The notes under the pieces: model-generated
Told to the model about the DNA's origin: nothing
Database searches by the model: none
The model's input: the letters and a program-made list of their open reading frames with translations, nothing else
Shown here: positions 1-9,092 of the stretch, piece after piece
Layout of the letters: every line of letters begins with the position of its first letter
How positions within the stretch are numbered: the first letter of the stretch is position 1
Assembly: GCF_014323665.1 (NCBI RefSeq)
Contig: NZ_JABVEB010000062.1
Span: forward strand, 1 to 32,737
DNA: 32,737 nucleotides
Direction: 5' to 3'
Source of the DNA: Actinomadura sp. HBU206391
Lineage (GTDB): Bacteria; Actinomycetota; Actinomycetes; Streptosporangiales; Streptosporangiaceae
Program-made: the position numbers and the translations under genes

Positions 1-2
1 AT

Positions 3-698
3 CTGGAGAAGGTCCAGTCCTCGGCACCCGGCCTGGTCGAGCTGTACAAGGCCGCCAAGGTGAACCTGACCAAGCATGGCCTGGCTACCGAGCGCGCCGC
101 CGTCTACCTGGTGCTGGACCGGTCCGGGTCGATGCGCCCGTACTACAAGGACGGGACCGTACAGCACCTGGCCGAACAGGCCCTCGCCCTCGCGGCGAAT
201 CTGGACGACGACGGCGTGGTGCCCGTGATCTTCTTCGACACCTTCGCGCACCCGCCGGTCGAGGTCGGCCTCACCGACTACGAGGGTCGCGTGAACCGCG
301 AGCACAAGCGTCTCAAGCACCTGGGCACGACCAACTACGCCGCGGCGATGCAGGCGGTCATCGACCACTACGCGGCGTCCGGCGCCACCGTTCCGGCCTT
401 CGTCATCTTCCAGACCGACGGATCACCGAACTCCCGCAGCGCCGCGGAGAAGATCCTCTGCGAGGCGTCCAAGCTGCCGATCTTCTGGCAGTTCGTCGGA
501 TTCGGAGATGACGAGTTCGCGTTCCTCCACAAGCTCGACGAGCTTCCGGTCCCGCGAAAGCGTGCCGTTGACAACGCCGGGTTCTTCGAGGCCGGCCAGG
601 ATCCACGCTCCATCGAGGACGCCGACCTCTACGGTGAGCTCATGAAGGAGTTCCCGGGCTGGCTCGCCGCCGCACGAGCCAACGGCATCGTCACCTGA
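3..698 (+). CDS. TerF-like VWA domain protein, 5' end cut by the window
   Basis: The reading frame is open from the first complete codon (base 3), so the gene starts before the window. The GTG at 60 lies inside conserved sequence and is probably not the start. The visible part is a von Willebrand factor A domain with an intact MIDAS motif, DRSGSM (bases about 117-134), followed by a Thr in the TTNYAAAM segment and an Asp in QTDGSPN, the usual metal-coordinating positions. Closest family by pattern is the TerF/tellurium-resistance-associated VWA proteins of actinomycetes, which usually have this VWA domain at the C-terminus. It is predicted to be cytosolic and to bind a divalent metal and a protein partner. 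The partner is unknown because the upstream neighbours are outside the window. The family call is from memory of motifs; the VWA fold is secure. Confidence 0.8.
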   Translation: MEKVQSSAPGLVELYKAAKVNLTKHGLATERAAVYLVLDRSGSMRPYYKDGTVQHLAEQALALAANLDDDGVVPVIFFDTFAHPPVEVGLTDYEGRVNREHKRLKHLGTTNYAAAMQAVIDHYAASGATVPAFVIFQTDGSPNSRSAAEKILCEASKLPIFWQFVGFGDDEFAFLHKLDELPVPRKRAVDNAGFFEAGQDPRSIEDADLYGELMKEFPGWLAAARANGIVT

Positions 699-743
699 CT
701 CTGGGCCGGCGTGCGGCCATCACGGCAGTGCGCGGTGGACCGG

Positions 744-775
744 TCCTCTTCGTCATGGCTCCTCTTCGTCATGAC
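744..775. repeat. 16-bp tandem duplication over the end of the uridine-kinase-like gene
   Basis: Two adjacent 16-bp copies of TCCTCTTCGTCATGRC (744-759 and 760-775) differ at one base, and a third partial copy follows. The stop codon of the minus-strand gene (769-771) lies in the second copy, so the duplication probably arose by slippage at the gene end. No function is apparent. Confidence 0.75.
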
Positions 776-1398
776 TCCTCGGCGAGCGCCGGATGCCTGG
801 GATCGTCGACACGCACGACGGCGTCCGCCACCCGCGCGGGCTCCGCCTCGCTCTCGTACCGCTCGTACGCCGGCAGCGTCCACCGCAGCTCCGCCGGAGT
901 CCTGCGGGCCAGCGCACCCGGTGACAGCCACAGATGTACGGCGAAGTCGAGCGGGAGCCCTCGGCCCAGCAGCAGAGCCCCGTCGAGCAGCAGCACCCCG
1001 CCCGGCGGCATGGTCACATACGGAGCGCGGGTGGCCCGGTCGGCGACGCTGTCCCACAGCGACGGCAGCACCCTGCCCGAGGCACCGGGCTCGAGCGGAC
1101 CGAGCACCTCGCGCTCCAGCGCACCGGTGTCGAGCCAGTCGGTGTAGAAGGCGTCCGGATCGGTCCGGCCGTACTCGAAGCGCAGCGACGCCGCGCGCAG
1201 AAAGTCGCCGGCGGAGACCCGCAGCACCTCGCGGCCGCGCAGGCGCAGCGGGTCGACCAGCGCGTCCCCGAGCCCGTCCGGGCCCGCCGCCGGCGCGCCG
1301 TCGATCGCCACGCGCACCCAGGACGACCGGGCCGTCGCGGCGATCCGGTCGGCGAGCTCGTCGACCAGCAGCGAAGGAGAGATCGGCCGTATGCGCAC
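769..1398 (-). CDS. Uridine-kinase-like (NTPase-fold) protein lacking a P-loop
   Basis: About 209 residues with the layout of actinobacterial proteins annotated as uridine kinase: a start of WVRVAIDG type, a hydrophobic strand GGVLLLDGALLL before the lid region, and a C-terminal VVRVDDPRHP segment. The expected Walker A sequence GxxGxGK(S/T) after the first strand reads GAPAAGPDGLGD, with no Lys-Ser/Thr. ATP-dependent kinase activity is therefore doubtful, although the fold looks kept. The start is set at GTG 1398, preceded by GTGAGG at good spacing. An in-frame GTG lies at 1404, and the frame stays open to 1503, but that extension is rich in Pro/Arg/Ala and looks non-coding. It is convergent with the VWA gene and divergent from the DUF418 gene. 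It could be a pseudokinase or a non-catalytic nucleotide sensor. Confidence 0.7.
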   Translation of the reverse strand: MRIRPISPSLLVDELADRIAATARSSWVRVAIDGAPAAGPDGLGDALVDPLRLRGREVLRVSAGDFLRAASLRFEYGRTDPDAFYTDWLDTGALEREVLGPLEPGASGRVLPSLWDSVADRATRAPYVTMPPGGVLLLDGALLLGRGLPLDFAVHLWLSPGALARRTPAELRWTLPAYERYESEAEPARVADAVVRVDDPRHPALAEES

Positions 1399-1602
1399 AC
1401 CCACATCCTCACCGACGTAAGCCGGCGCGGTGCCGCCGGGCCGCTTCGGGCCGCCGGTCGTGGGCCGAGCCCGCGGCTCCGCCCTCGCGGGCGCCCACAG
1501 CACCTGCTGACCGGTGGTCGGCTAGGCTCCAGTTCCTTGTACGGCATGCGCGACGGAGGTCTCGGCCTAGGGGTGGCGTACGCGGTGCCCGGCGGAGGAA
1601 AG

Positions 1603-2604
1603 ATGACCGCACCGGAGGACGGGCGCGTCCGCGAGATCGACGCGCTCCGTGGGCTCGCGTTGTGCGGCATCCTGTTCGTCAACATCGTGGGGATCACCGG
1701 GATGCCCACCGGTCCCGACGCCGGCGCGGCTCCTTCGCTTCGCCACCATGCGTACGAGACCCTTCTGCACCAGCGGTTCTTCCCGATCTTCTGCATGCTC
1801 TTCGGGCTCGGCTTCGCGCTCTTCCTGGGCGCCGCGGCACGTCGTACCCGCCATCCGAGGCTCGCGCTGCTGGCCCGGCTCGGTTTCCTGATCCCCATCG
1901 GGCTGGTCCACCAGGCGCTGCAACCGCGTGAGGTGCTGCTGGTCTACGCAGTCGCCGGCATCGTGGTCCTGCTTCCGGCGTCGTTCCTGCCCCGCGCGGC
2001 GACGCTGATCGCGGGGCTCGCGGCGACGGCGGCGGCACTCTTCGCCGGAGGCGGCGCCTGGCTCATCCCCGGCCTGTTCCTGCTCGGGATGGCCGCCGCT
2101 CAGTACGGCCTGCACCGTGGTCTCGACCGGCACGGCCGGTGGGAGGCCCCGGTGTTCGGCGTCACCGCCGTACTCGCGGTCGCACTGAACACCTGGCAGA
2201 TCCGCTCGGGCACCGAGCCGTCGGGCTCACCTCTCGCCGCGACGGCCGGAGTGGTGACGGCGATCGCGTACACCTCAGGTCTGCTGGCGTTGCTGCGCAC
2301 GACCGCGAGGAGGCCGCTGGGGGCGGTGCTCGAACCGCTCGGCCGGATGGCGCTCACCAACTACGTCGTCGCCACGCCTGCGGTGATCGCCGCAGACCAG
2401 GTGCTGCGGCTGGGAGAGGCTCCGCGGTACGGGACCGTGATGGCTCTCGGCGTCGCGATCCTCATCGCCTCGGCCGCGGTCAGCATGGCCTGGCTGCGCC
2501 GTTTCCGCCACGGCCCCGTGGAATGGGTCTGGCGCTGTCTCACCTGGTGGTCGCTCATCCCCAACCGCACGCCTTCAACGCGACCCGCGCCCGTACGAGG
2601 GTGA
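1603..2604 (+). CDS. DUF418 family polytopic membrane protein
   Basis: This 333-residue protein opens with REIDALRGLALCGILFVNI, the typical N-terminus of DUF418/YeiB-like membrane proteins. It then has about eight hydrophobic helices and ends with the family's C-terminal signature (GPVEWVWRCLTW). The ATG at 1603 is chosen because GGAGGAAAG lies just upstream and the conserved start follows at once; the frame is open back to 934 but that part is low-complexity. DUF418 proteins sit in the cytoplasmic membrane and are related to acyltransferase-3-type proteins; no reaction is established for most of them. The gene is convergent with the kinase downstream (19 bp between stops) and stands alone. 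Confidence 0.88.
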   Translation: MTAPEDGRVREIDALRGLALCGILFVNIVGITGMPTGPDAGAAPSLRHHAYETLLHQRFFPIFCMLFGLGFALFLGAAARRTRHPRLALLARLGFLIPIGLVHQALQPREVLLVYAVAGIVVLLPASFLPRAATLIAGLAATAAALFAGGGAWLIPGLFLLGMAAAQYGLHRGLDRHGRWEAPVFGVTAVLAVALNTWQIRSGTEPSGSPLAATAGVVTAIAYTSGLLALLRTTARRPLGAVLEPLGRMALTNYVVATPAVIAADQVLRLGEAPRYGTVMALGVAILIASAAVSMAWLRRFRHGPVEWVWRCLTWWSLIPNRTPSTRPAPVRG

Positions 2605-2614
2605 TCTCGGTACG
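2592..2614. terminator. Possible hairpin terminator between convergent genes
   Basis: CGTACGAG (2592-2599) can pair with CTCGGTACG (2606-2614) with one bulged base and a six-base loop. It spans the stop of the DUF418 gene and faces the convergent kinase gene. There is no T-run, so this is only a candidate of the U-less type common in high-GC actinomycetes. Confidence 0.3.
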
Positions 2615-2623
2615 TCGCCAGGG

Positions 2624-3958
2624 TCACCCTTTGCCGGAGTTGGATTTCCCTCTGTTGCCCTCGGACTTCTTGACCTTGGCGCGAGACGGAGGGGAATTCG
2701 GCCGTATCGCCGGATGGTTTGCGGCGTCACCCGGGCCGGGTGCCGTCCGTACGCGGCGGTTCGAGGGAGTGGCGGTCGGTGATGAGGGGGCCGATCCGGC
2801 AGGAGTGGCCGATGACGTCGCCGGACGTTGGGCGGGACCACCGCCCGATCCGGGTGCGGAGTCCGGGTCGGCCGCACCGGCGATGGTCACCGCCACCGCG
2901 ACGGTCGCCGAGACGGCGGTGATCGCCCACGCCGTGACGGTGGCCCGGCGCCTCGGCGGCGGCGGTGCGGGCGAGGACGGCGGGTGAGACGGCGAGGACG
3001 GCCGGTCGGACGGTGCTGGTGCCCGGTGAGGCGGTGACGACGGCGATTCGAGGTGTGTCACGGGCTCGGGGACGGTCCATAGGTCGGTGACGGCCTTGGC
3101 CGCCGACTCCGGGCCGGGCACGCCACCTCGCTGCGCCAGCAGCGTCTGCAGCAGGCCGTCGGACGCAGGGCGTAGTTCCGGGTCCGTCGCCAGGGCGAGA
3201 GCGACCAGGCCACGCCATGGCGCGTCCAGGTCGGTGAGCTGCGGGCGGCCGCTGAGGATCATCTCGGTGCGCTCAGCCACCGACCCCGGACCGAACGGGG
3301 ATCGCCCTGTCGCCGCGAAGGCCACCAGGCAACCCCACCCGAAGACATCGGAGGCACTGGAGCCGGGCCGTCCGGCCAGCCTTTCGGGCGCTATCCAACC
3401 GGGACTGCCCATGACGACCCCGGTCTGTGTGAGGGAGTCCGCCGCTTCAAGATCGCGGGCGATCCCGAAATCGATCACCTTGGGGCCGTCCGGGGACAGC
3501 ATCACGTTGGCGGGCTTGAGATCGCGGTGCGCCAGCCCGGCGCTGTGAATGGCCACCAGCGCGGCGGCGACCGCGATGGCGACCGCCTCGAGAGTGTCGC
3601 TCGGCAGCGGACCCGCGGAACCGACCCGCTCCTCCAACGACAAGCCCTTGATGTAGGGGGTCACGATGTACGGACGGGGCCCGTCCATCTCGTCATCCAG
3701 CACCGGTGGGATGTAGGAGGACGAGACCCGCCGTCCGAAGTCCCTCTCGGCTCTGAACCGCAGACGCGATTCGGGATGGTCGGCGAGAGCCGGGTGCAGA
3801 GTCTTGATCGCGACCATCTGCCCCTCCAGGGCGTCGATGGCCAGGTACACCGCCCCCATGCCCCCGATGCCCAGCCGGCCCAGCAGATGGTAGCCGCCGA
3901 TCGCGGACGGATCCTCGAGCCGCAGCGGCCCCACCCCTGACGGCAGGTCAGCCTTCAC
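2624..3958 (-). CDS. Membrane-anchored Hanks-type serine/threonine protein kinase
   Basis: The protein is 444 residues. The N-terminal kinase domain (about residues 20-280) is complete: glycine loop GRLGIGGMGAVY, Lys in VAIKTLHP, catalytic loop HRDLKPANV, DFG in IDFGIARD, and APE in WIAPERL. A Pro/Ser-rich linker (about 300-335) leads to one transmembrane helix (about 340-360), then an extracytoplasmic Ser/Thr/Pro-rich tail of about 85 residues ending in a Lys-rich stretch, with no PASTA repeats. The start is GTG 3958, behind a strong GAGGAGGG. It is predicted to phosphorylate cytosolic substrates, with the outer tail as a possible sensor. The Arg of HRD and all catalytic residues are present, so it should be active, unlike the kinase remnant at 29313. 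It is divergent from the methyltransferase gene, with a 125-bp shared upstream region. Confidence 0.93.
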   Translation of the reverse strand: MKADLPSGVGPLRLEDPSAIGGYHLLGRLGIGGMGAVYLAIDALEGQMVAIKTLHPALADHPESRLRFRAERDFGRRVSSSYIPPVLDDEMDGPRPYIVTPYIKGLSLEERVGSAGPLPSDTLEAVAIAVAAALVAIHSAGLAHRDLKPANVMLSPDGPKVIDFGIARDLEAADSLTQTGVVMGSPGWIAPERLAGRPGSSASDVFGWGCLVAFAATGRSPFGPGSVAERTEMILSGRPQLTDLDAPWRGLVALALATDPELRPASDGLLQTLLAQRGGVPGPESAAKAVTDLWTVPEPVTHLESPSSPPHRAPAPSDRPSSPSHPPSSPAPPPPRRRATVTAWAITAVSATVAVAVTIAGAADPDSAPGSGGGPAQRPATSSATPAGSAPSSPTATPSNRRVRTAPGPGDAANHPAIRPNSPPSRAKVKKSEGNRGKSNSGKG

Positions 3959-4083
3959 GCTTCCCTCCTCATGCGACTCTCCGCCCTTTACCCGACATCC
4001 GGCTCTGAACCCAAGACTTCAGGATCTTTCCGTTCCCCCTGGGCCGTACGGGGTGGCGCAGCCGTGGGTCGTAGGGTGCCGGC

Positions 4084-4752
4084 ATGGACTGGATGCGCTG
4101 GCACGACGACTACGATCGTCCCGGTTCCCCGCTGGCACGGCGGTTGCAGGTGGTTCGGGAACAGATCGGTACGGCCCTGGATCGCAGTCCATCCGGTCCG
4201 TTGCGGGTGGTCAGCCTGTGCGCCGGTCAGGGTCGTGATCTGCTGGACGTGCTCGCCGTACATCCTCGTCGCGATGACGTACGGGGACGCCTGGTGGAGT
4301 TGGACGCGGACAATGCGGCGTACGCGCGGCAGTCGGCCAGAGCCGCCGGGCTGCACCAGATCGAGGTGGTGACGGCTGACGCCGCAATCACCGATCACTA
4401 CCGCGGCATGGTTCCGGCCGATCTCGTGCTGATCTGCGGAGTGTTCGGCAACCTCACCGACGAGGACATCGAAAGCACCATCGCCTCCTGCCCCCAGCTC
4501 TGCGGGACCGGCGGCACCGTGATCTGGACCCGGGATCGCAGCCTGCCCGACCGGGTGCCGTTGATCTGTGAGTGGTTCGCCGAGCATGGCTTCGATCAGC
4601 GGTGGGTGTCCGAGCCGGACGCGGGCTTCGGCGTCGGCGTGCACCGCTTCACCGGTCGGCCGCAGCCCCTGGCCTCGGGCATGCGCATGTTCACCTTCGT
4701 CGGCTTCGACGTGCTCAGCCGGATGGACGCACCGGCCGACGGAGCCGGCTGA
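4084..4752 (+). CDS. Class I SAM-dependent methyltransferase
   Basis: This 222-residue protein has a Rossmann-type SAM-binding core. Motif I is VVSLCAGQGRDL (about residues 42-53), an acidic residue ends strand 2 in LVELDADN (about 71-78), and LVLICGVFGNL is the motif IV region. The substrate is not indicated by the sequence. The start is ATG 4084, with AGGG seven bases upstream. It is divergent from the Ser/Thr kinase and convergent with the large PcfJ-like gene, so it is transcribed alone. Small stand-alone methyltransferases of this type are common in actinomycetes and may act on small molecules or proteins. Confidence 0.88.
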   Translation: MDWMRWHDDYDRPGSPLARRLQVVREQIGTALDRSPSGPLRVVSLCAGQGRDLLDVLAVHPRRDDVRGRLVELDADNAAYARQSARAAGLHQIEVVTADAAITDHYRGMVPADLVLICGVFGNLTDEDIESTIASCPQLCGTGGTVIWTRDRSLPDRVPLICEWFAEHGFDQRWVSEPDAGFGVGVHRFTGRPQPLASGMRMFTFVGFDVLSRMDAPADGAG

Positions 4753-4797
4753 GTGCGAGGTGACGGGGCGAGGCGGCGGGCTGCTCGGGCGCGCTCC

Positions 4798-7668
4798 TCA
4801 GCGGCGGCGGGTGTGAGCGCGTGACCAGAGCGCTGTCCAGCCGCCGGGCACGAGCCACGAGGCTGGAACGCGCAGACCGTGTTCGGCGATCCGTTCCCAG
4901 AACACCTCGGTGTCGGCGCCGAGTTCGCGGGCGACGGGGAAGGCTCGCTGCCATGGGCCGTTCTTGTCGTGCAGGACGGTGGCGGGATAACCGGGAACGG
5001 TGACGGCGCGCGGGGCCGCCACGGGCGTGAGATCGATCGCCGGTGCGCGGCAGGTGATCATTACGGTGAGCGCGCAGAGCAGCGGCTCGGTCGGCCGGCG
5101 GGCGAGGACACGGGAGATGACCGGATCACCCTGGTTCGCCAGCTCCCCGATCGCCCTGCGCGTGCGGCGCGCCGCCAGGTCCAGCGCGTAGGGGTCGGCG
5201 AGCGCGGGCAGCTTGACGAGCTTGCGCAGCGCTTTGGGCAGAGGTGGTTCAGCGAGCAGAAGCGGCAGCTGGTGAAAGCGTTGCCGCAAGGCCGGGTCGA
5301 GGTCTTGCACTGCGGTACTCATCGGACGAATCCCGCTCGTGGCCCACAGCCGATCGAGGTCGACGGCACCGCTGTCGAGCGCGCGACGGCAGGCGCCGGT
5401 CAGGTGCTCGGGTCCCAGGCGGCGCAGCCGGACGAGCGCGGCCTCCGGCGGGGTTCCCGCGAGGACGGCGAAGACTTCCATCACCTCGCCGTCCACCTCG
5501 TCGGCCCATGCCCGCTGCGCGAGCGCTCCGAGCGCGGGGCCGGCGTCCTCGATCAGGCGGGCTGCGGCGCTCCGCCTAGCGGGCCGCTTGGTCGGTAGCT
5601 CCTCCGGCACCGGGGGGTCGGTCTCGCCGGGCGCGATGCCGGGGATCGTGGCGACCCAGTCGCGGAACCGCTGTTCAAGGGCCGGGTCAGCCGTGTCGTT
5701 GAACCTTGCCGCGATCTCGGTGACCTTCCACCCTCGGGTGGCGGGCCGACGGGGCTGCAGTTCGGCGTTGACGAGGAGGAAGCCGTTCTTGTCGTACAGG
5801 CCTGCCAGGCCGCACCGGCCCGCTCGGGCCGCGTCGAGGTAGTGCGTGCCCGCGATGCAGTTGCCCATGTAGTCCGACCACTCGGCGAGCATGCGTGCGC
5901 TTCGTGCCACCTGGAAGCGCGCGCCGGTGCCCGTGACGGTCGTCCCGTCGAGCGCGGTGAGCGGTGCTGGAACGGCGAACTCGCCGGTGAGCGCCTCGGA
6001 GATCGCGGTGCCGGCCAGCAGGCCCGCGGTGAAGGCCGTCCAGGTTCTGACCCCCCGGGGCGGGGCGCCGCCGAGCGCGACGAGCTGTGCGGCACCGGCG
6101 ACGGCCAGCGTGATCGAGTCGAGCCGCGGTGCCAGCGGCCCGGCGGCCGTCGGCGGTGGGTCGTGGTCGAACCAGGGGGCTCCGGTGCCGGGCGTGGCCC
6201 GCGCGGCGTCGTGTCCGTACAGCTGCGCCAGAGCGTCGATCAGGTCTACGTACCACAGCAGGTCACCGGCCACTTCCACTACGGCGGGATCGCGCGAGGT
6301 CGAGAGCCTTTGGCGGAGCGGTTCCGCGTCTCCCAGCAACGGGATGGTCCAGGGTGGGATGCCGCCCCAGTCGGTGGGCGGCCGGACGGAGCCGTAACCG
6401 GCTCCGTGACGCCAGTTCTGTAGGTCGCGCTTCGCCCAGTTCCGCAGCACTTCGTCGCGAACCCCCCGCGGCTCTTCGAGCAGCCGCCCGACCGCCTCGG
6501 TGATCACTAGGCCGAAGTCTCGGGCACATGCCAGGCGCGGCTGGATGTAGGCCGCGAACTTGGCGTCTCCCGGCTTCCCGTCGGCCAGTTTGCGGTTAAT
6601 GTCGCGTACGTAAGCGCCGGGACGGGCCGGAAGGCCGGTCAGACCCGGCACCCGCCGCGCCGACCGGGCCGCGATCGTGCCGGGCAACTCGGCCTCGGCC
6701 GCGCGGATGAGCGTCGCCGAACGCGCCAGCCCTTCGTCCAGGCCGTGATCGGCGATGGCCACCGCAGTGCGGAGCAGGGCGGTCGTCGCGAGCGCGTCCT
6801 CGACGAGGCGGGCGAGAAGGTCGTACCAGTAGTGGTCGGGCGGCGTCCATCGCGCGGCGTCGGCCAGCGACGGTTCGAGGTCGTTGAGTTCGGCCCTGAG
6901 CCGCTCCAGGATGAGCTCGTCGTCATGATGTCTGCGGCGCTCGCGCAGGTCTCCGACCCGATCCCGGCGGCTCTGGGTCGCGAGCCGCCGTTCCCGTCGC
7001 GCGAGCCCGGCGTGATGCTCCGACACCTGCGTCCACAGATCCAGGATCAGCTCCAGCCTGCGCGGCCCCGGCAGTGGTTCCAGCACCTGCCGCAGGTGCT
7101 GCGCGAGCGCCGAAGGCGGACCACCCTGGATGAGATCGACGTTCTCGGGCGCCGTCAGCGCCAAGATCCTTTCCAGCTGCTCAGGACCGAGCATGTCGCT
7201 GGCGGCCGATGCCAGATGCAGCGCGGCCCACCGGCCCTCACTGATCGCCAGCGCGGCCGCGGCGCCCACCCGTTTGGTGACGGTGGATCCGAACAACGCG
7301 ACCAGGAATCCGGCGCGATCGCCCAGCCGACCGGCGTTCTCGATGCCCAGTGTCCGCAGGGCGGCAAGGACGGCGTCCCGCTGATCGCCGCGCGCCCCGG
7401 CCAGGCGTGCGGAGCGAAAACCCGACCCCAGATCGACGCCCGCGCCCGCGGCGACCACGCCACCGGCCTGCACCAGACGGGTCAGCTCGGCGACCGCGTC
7501 CAGGACCTGTTCACCGGAGGCCTCGGCCGGGCCCAAGGCGACGGCCGCGCCCATGGGCGCTTCGGCCTCGCCGGCCAGCATGACCGGGCCGGACTGCCGT
7601 GGGACCCAGGCACACAGCTCCGAGGCCACCACGCCGCCCGCGAGCCGAATCTTCATCCGAGCCATCAT
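4798..7668 (-). CDS. Large uncharacterised protein with a PcfJ-like segment
   Basis: About 956 residues from ATG 7668; alternatives are GTG 7695 and ATG 7656, and none has a clear ribosome site. Most of the protein is Ala/Leu/Arg-rich and helical with no recognised domain. A segment near residues 600-690 reads YMGNCIAGTHY, then GLYDKNGFLLVNAEL, then GWKVTEIAARFND. This resembles the conserved core of PcfJ-like proteins (a Cys followed by a strand-rich segment ending in Gly/Asn), known from conjugative elements and scattered hypothetical proteins. The C-terminal third is again helical. It has no signal peptide or membrane segment. It is divergent from the 7745 gene with 76 bp between. Function is unknown; the PcfJ resemblance is moderate and comes from pattern memory only. 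Confidence 0.72.
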   Translation of the reverse strand: MMARMKIRLAGGVVASELCAWVPRQSGPVMLAGEAEAPMGAAVALGPAEASGEQVLDAVAELTRLVQAGGVVAAGAGVDLGSGFRSARLAGARGDQRDAVLAALRTLGIENAGRLGDRAGFLVALFGSTVTKRVGAAAALAISEGRWAALHLASAASDMLGPEQLERILALTAPENVDLIQGGPPSALAQHLRQVLEPLPGPRRLELILDLWTQVSEHHAGLARRERRLATQSRRDRVGDLRERRRHHDDELILERLRAELNDLEPSLADAARWTPPDHYWYDLLARLVEDALATTALLRTAVAIADHGLDEGLARSATLIRAAEAELPGTIAARSARRVPGLTGLPARPGAYVRDINRKLADGKPGDAKFAAYIQPRLACARDFGLVITEAVGRLLEEPRGVRDEVLRNWAKRDLQNWRHGAGYGSVRPPTDWGGIPPWTIPLLGDAEPLRQRLSTSRDPAVVEVAGDLLWYVDLIDALAQLYGHDAARATPGTGAPWFDHDPPPTAAGPLAPRLDSITLAVAGAAQLVALGGAPPRGVRTWTAFTAGLLAGTAISEALTGEFAVPAPLTALDGTTVTGTGARFQVARSARMLAEWSDYMGNCIAGTHYLDAARAGRCGLAGLYDKNGFLLVNAELQPRRPATRGWKVTEIAARFNDTADPALEQRFRDWVATIPGIAPGETDPPVPEELPTKRPARRSAAARLIEDAGPALGALAQRAWADEVDGEVMEVFAVLAGTPPEAALVRLRRLGPEHLTGACRRALDSGAVDLDRLWATSGIRPMSTAVQDLDPALRQRFHQLPLLLAEPPLPKALRKLVKLPALADPYALDLAARRTRRAIGELANQGDPVISRVLARRPTEPLLCALTVMITCRAPAIDLTPVAAPRAVTVPGYPATVLHDKNGPWQRAFPVARELGADTEVFWERIAEHGLRVPASWLVPGGWTALWSRAHTRRR

Positions 7669-7744
7669 CGCCGACTCGGCCACGCCGGCCAACACGGTTC
7701 AGCGAGCGGACCGTGGTCCCAGGACCGACCGGTAGGTTCTAGGA

Positions 7745-9043
7745 GTGGCAAAGGAACGCCCGTCGGGGCCCGGCCGGACACAGCAGATCGGCTTCGCAAG
7801 CGCCATCGGTGGTCTGGCCGGTGCCGCACTCGCCGGTCACCGAGGTGCCAAGGCCGCCCTCGTCGGTGCGGCGGTCGGCGCCGCCGGTCTGGGGACGGTG
7901 GAGGCGGTGGCGCGGGCGCGTCAGCGTCCCGGCCAGATCCCGGCGCTCTGGGCGCGCATCGCCGCGAGCGGTGCACTCGCCGCTCCACTCGGCTGGGCGG
8001 CCGGACGCCTCACCGGCGCCGGCCCGGTCGCGGTCGGGACGGCGACCGGTACGGCCGTCGGCGCGATGGGCCTGCGGCCGCAGAAGGTGGGGCTCGGACC
8101 GCTGGTCGGCGCCGCGGTCGGCCTGGGTTTCGCGGTTCGGCGGCGGCCGGCGGCGGCGCCGGTGGTGGCGAGCACCACGGTGGTCGCCTACCGGGTGTTG
8201 TCGGCGCTACTGTTCCGGGACCCGCAGGTGAGCCTGCTGGCCGAGCGGGTCCGACCGGAAGAGCTCCCCTTCGTGGTGCCGCTGGAGGCCCGGACGAGGT
8301 ACGTCGGCACCGGCTATGTCCGGGAGCTGGCCAAGGTGCTGGGCGGCACCTACGCCGAGGACGCGGCCGACGTCGGCATCGTCGCCTCACTCGATGAGCT
8401 GCGCGGCCCGGACTTCGATCCGGCGCGGGTGGATCCGCGCGTCCGGGAGTTCTACGAGCACACGACGCGCTTCACGCTCGACATCGTCCCGCGGTGGCGG
8501 CTGTGGGTGCGTCCGGGCTACCTGCTGTACCGGACGCTGGTCGCCCGCCCCCTCGGTCAGGCCAGCGTGCCGATGAACCAGCGCGAGGCACTGCGCGGTG
8601 TCCGGGGCCGTATCGACACCATCACTCCCGAGCACGACGGCGTGGTGGTCCGTGGCTGGATCCGGTCGTTCGCCGACACCGACGAACCGATCTACGTGGG
8701 CATCTACACCACGTACCGCCACGACGGTCGCGGGTACGTCAGCGTCGGCTTCCCGGTCCCCCAGGCCAGTTTCACAGCGACCCTTCTGCCGCGCGCTCGG
8801 CCCGGTGGCGGCCTGATCCTGACCAGCCGCAGCGACCTCGGCCATCCCGGCCACTACCTGACCTACATCGACCCGGACACCAGGGATCTCACCGCCATGG
8901 CGGTGCACGGCTTCGCGGAGCAACTCGACGTCCATGTGGAGGACGGCGAACTGCGGGCCGAGCATGCTTTCTGGATCTTCGGGATCCCGTTCCTCGTGCT
9001 CCATTACCGCATGCATCGAAAGGCCGCCGCGCCGGGGTCCTGA
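7745..9043 (+). CDS. Actinobacterial membrane-associated protein of unknown function
   Basis: This 432-residue protein has an N-terminal third (about residues 15-150) of Gly/Ala-rich hydrophobic stretches that look like several short membrane helices. A soluble domain follows (about 155-430) with conserved-looking aromatic motifs such as RWRLWVRPGYLLYRTLV, YVGIYTTY and AFWIFGIPFLVLHYRM. I recognise the general pattern from unannotated actinomycete proteins but know no function. The start is GTG 7745, with GGTAGG about eight bases upstream; the weaker AGGA touches the start codon. A small hairpin follows the gene at 9059-9075. It appears monocistronic and divergent from the PcfJ-like gene. Confidence 0.72.
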   Translation: MAKERPSGPGRTQQIGFASAIGGLAGAALAGHRGAKAALVGAAVGAAGLGTVEAVARARQRPGQIPALWARIAASGALAAPLGWAAGRLTGAGPVAVGTATGTAVGAMGLRPQKVGLGPLVGAAVGLGFAVRRRPAAAPVVASTTVVAYRVLSALLFRDPQVSLLAERVRPEELPFVVPLEARTRYVGTGYVRELAKVLGGTYAEDAADVGIVASLDELRGPDFDPARVDPRVREFYEHTTRFTLDIVPRWRLWVRPGYLLYRTLVARPLGQASVPMNQREALRGVRGRIDTITPEHDGVVVRGWIRSFADTDEPIYVGIYTTYRHDGRGYVSVGFPVPQASFTATLLPRARPGGGLILTSRSDLGHPGHYLTYIDPDTRDLTAMAVHGFAEQLDVHVEDGELRAEHAFWIFGIPFLVLHYRMHRKAAAPGS

Positions 9044-9058
9044 TCCGTACAAGATCGG

Positions 9059-9075
9059 CTGCTTGCCGCAAGCGG
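9059..9075 (+). terminator. Weak hairpin after the 7745 gene
   Basis: CTGCTTG (9059-9065), loop CCG, CAAGCGG (9069-9075) form a seven-pair stem including one G-T pair, 16 bases after the stop codon. No T-run follows, so termination is only suggested. Confidence 0.35.
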
Positions 9076-9092
9076 ACTCTCGACTGTCCGCG

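Noticed and set aside
711..1931. A 406-codon plus-strand frame
   Set aside because: It is Arg/Pro/Ala-rich, antisense to the uridine-kinase-like gene and out of frame with the DUF418 gene, with no motif.
2139..2987. A plus-strand frame after the DUF418 start
   Set aside because: It is out of frame with DUF418 and antisense to the kinase C-terminus; composition is biased and no motif is seen.
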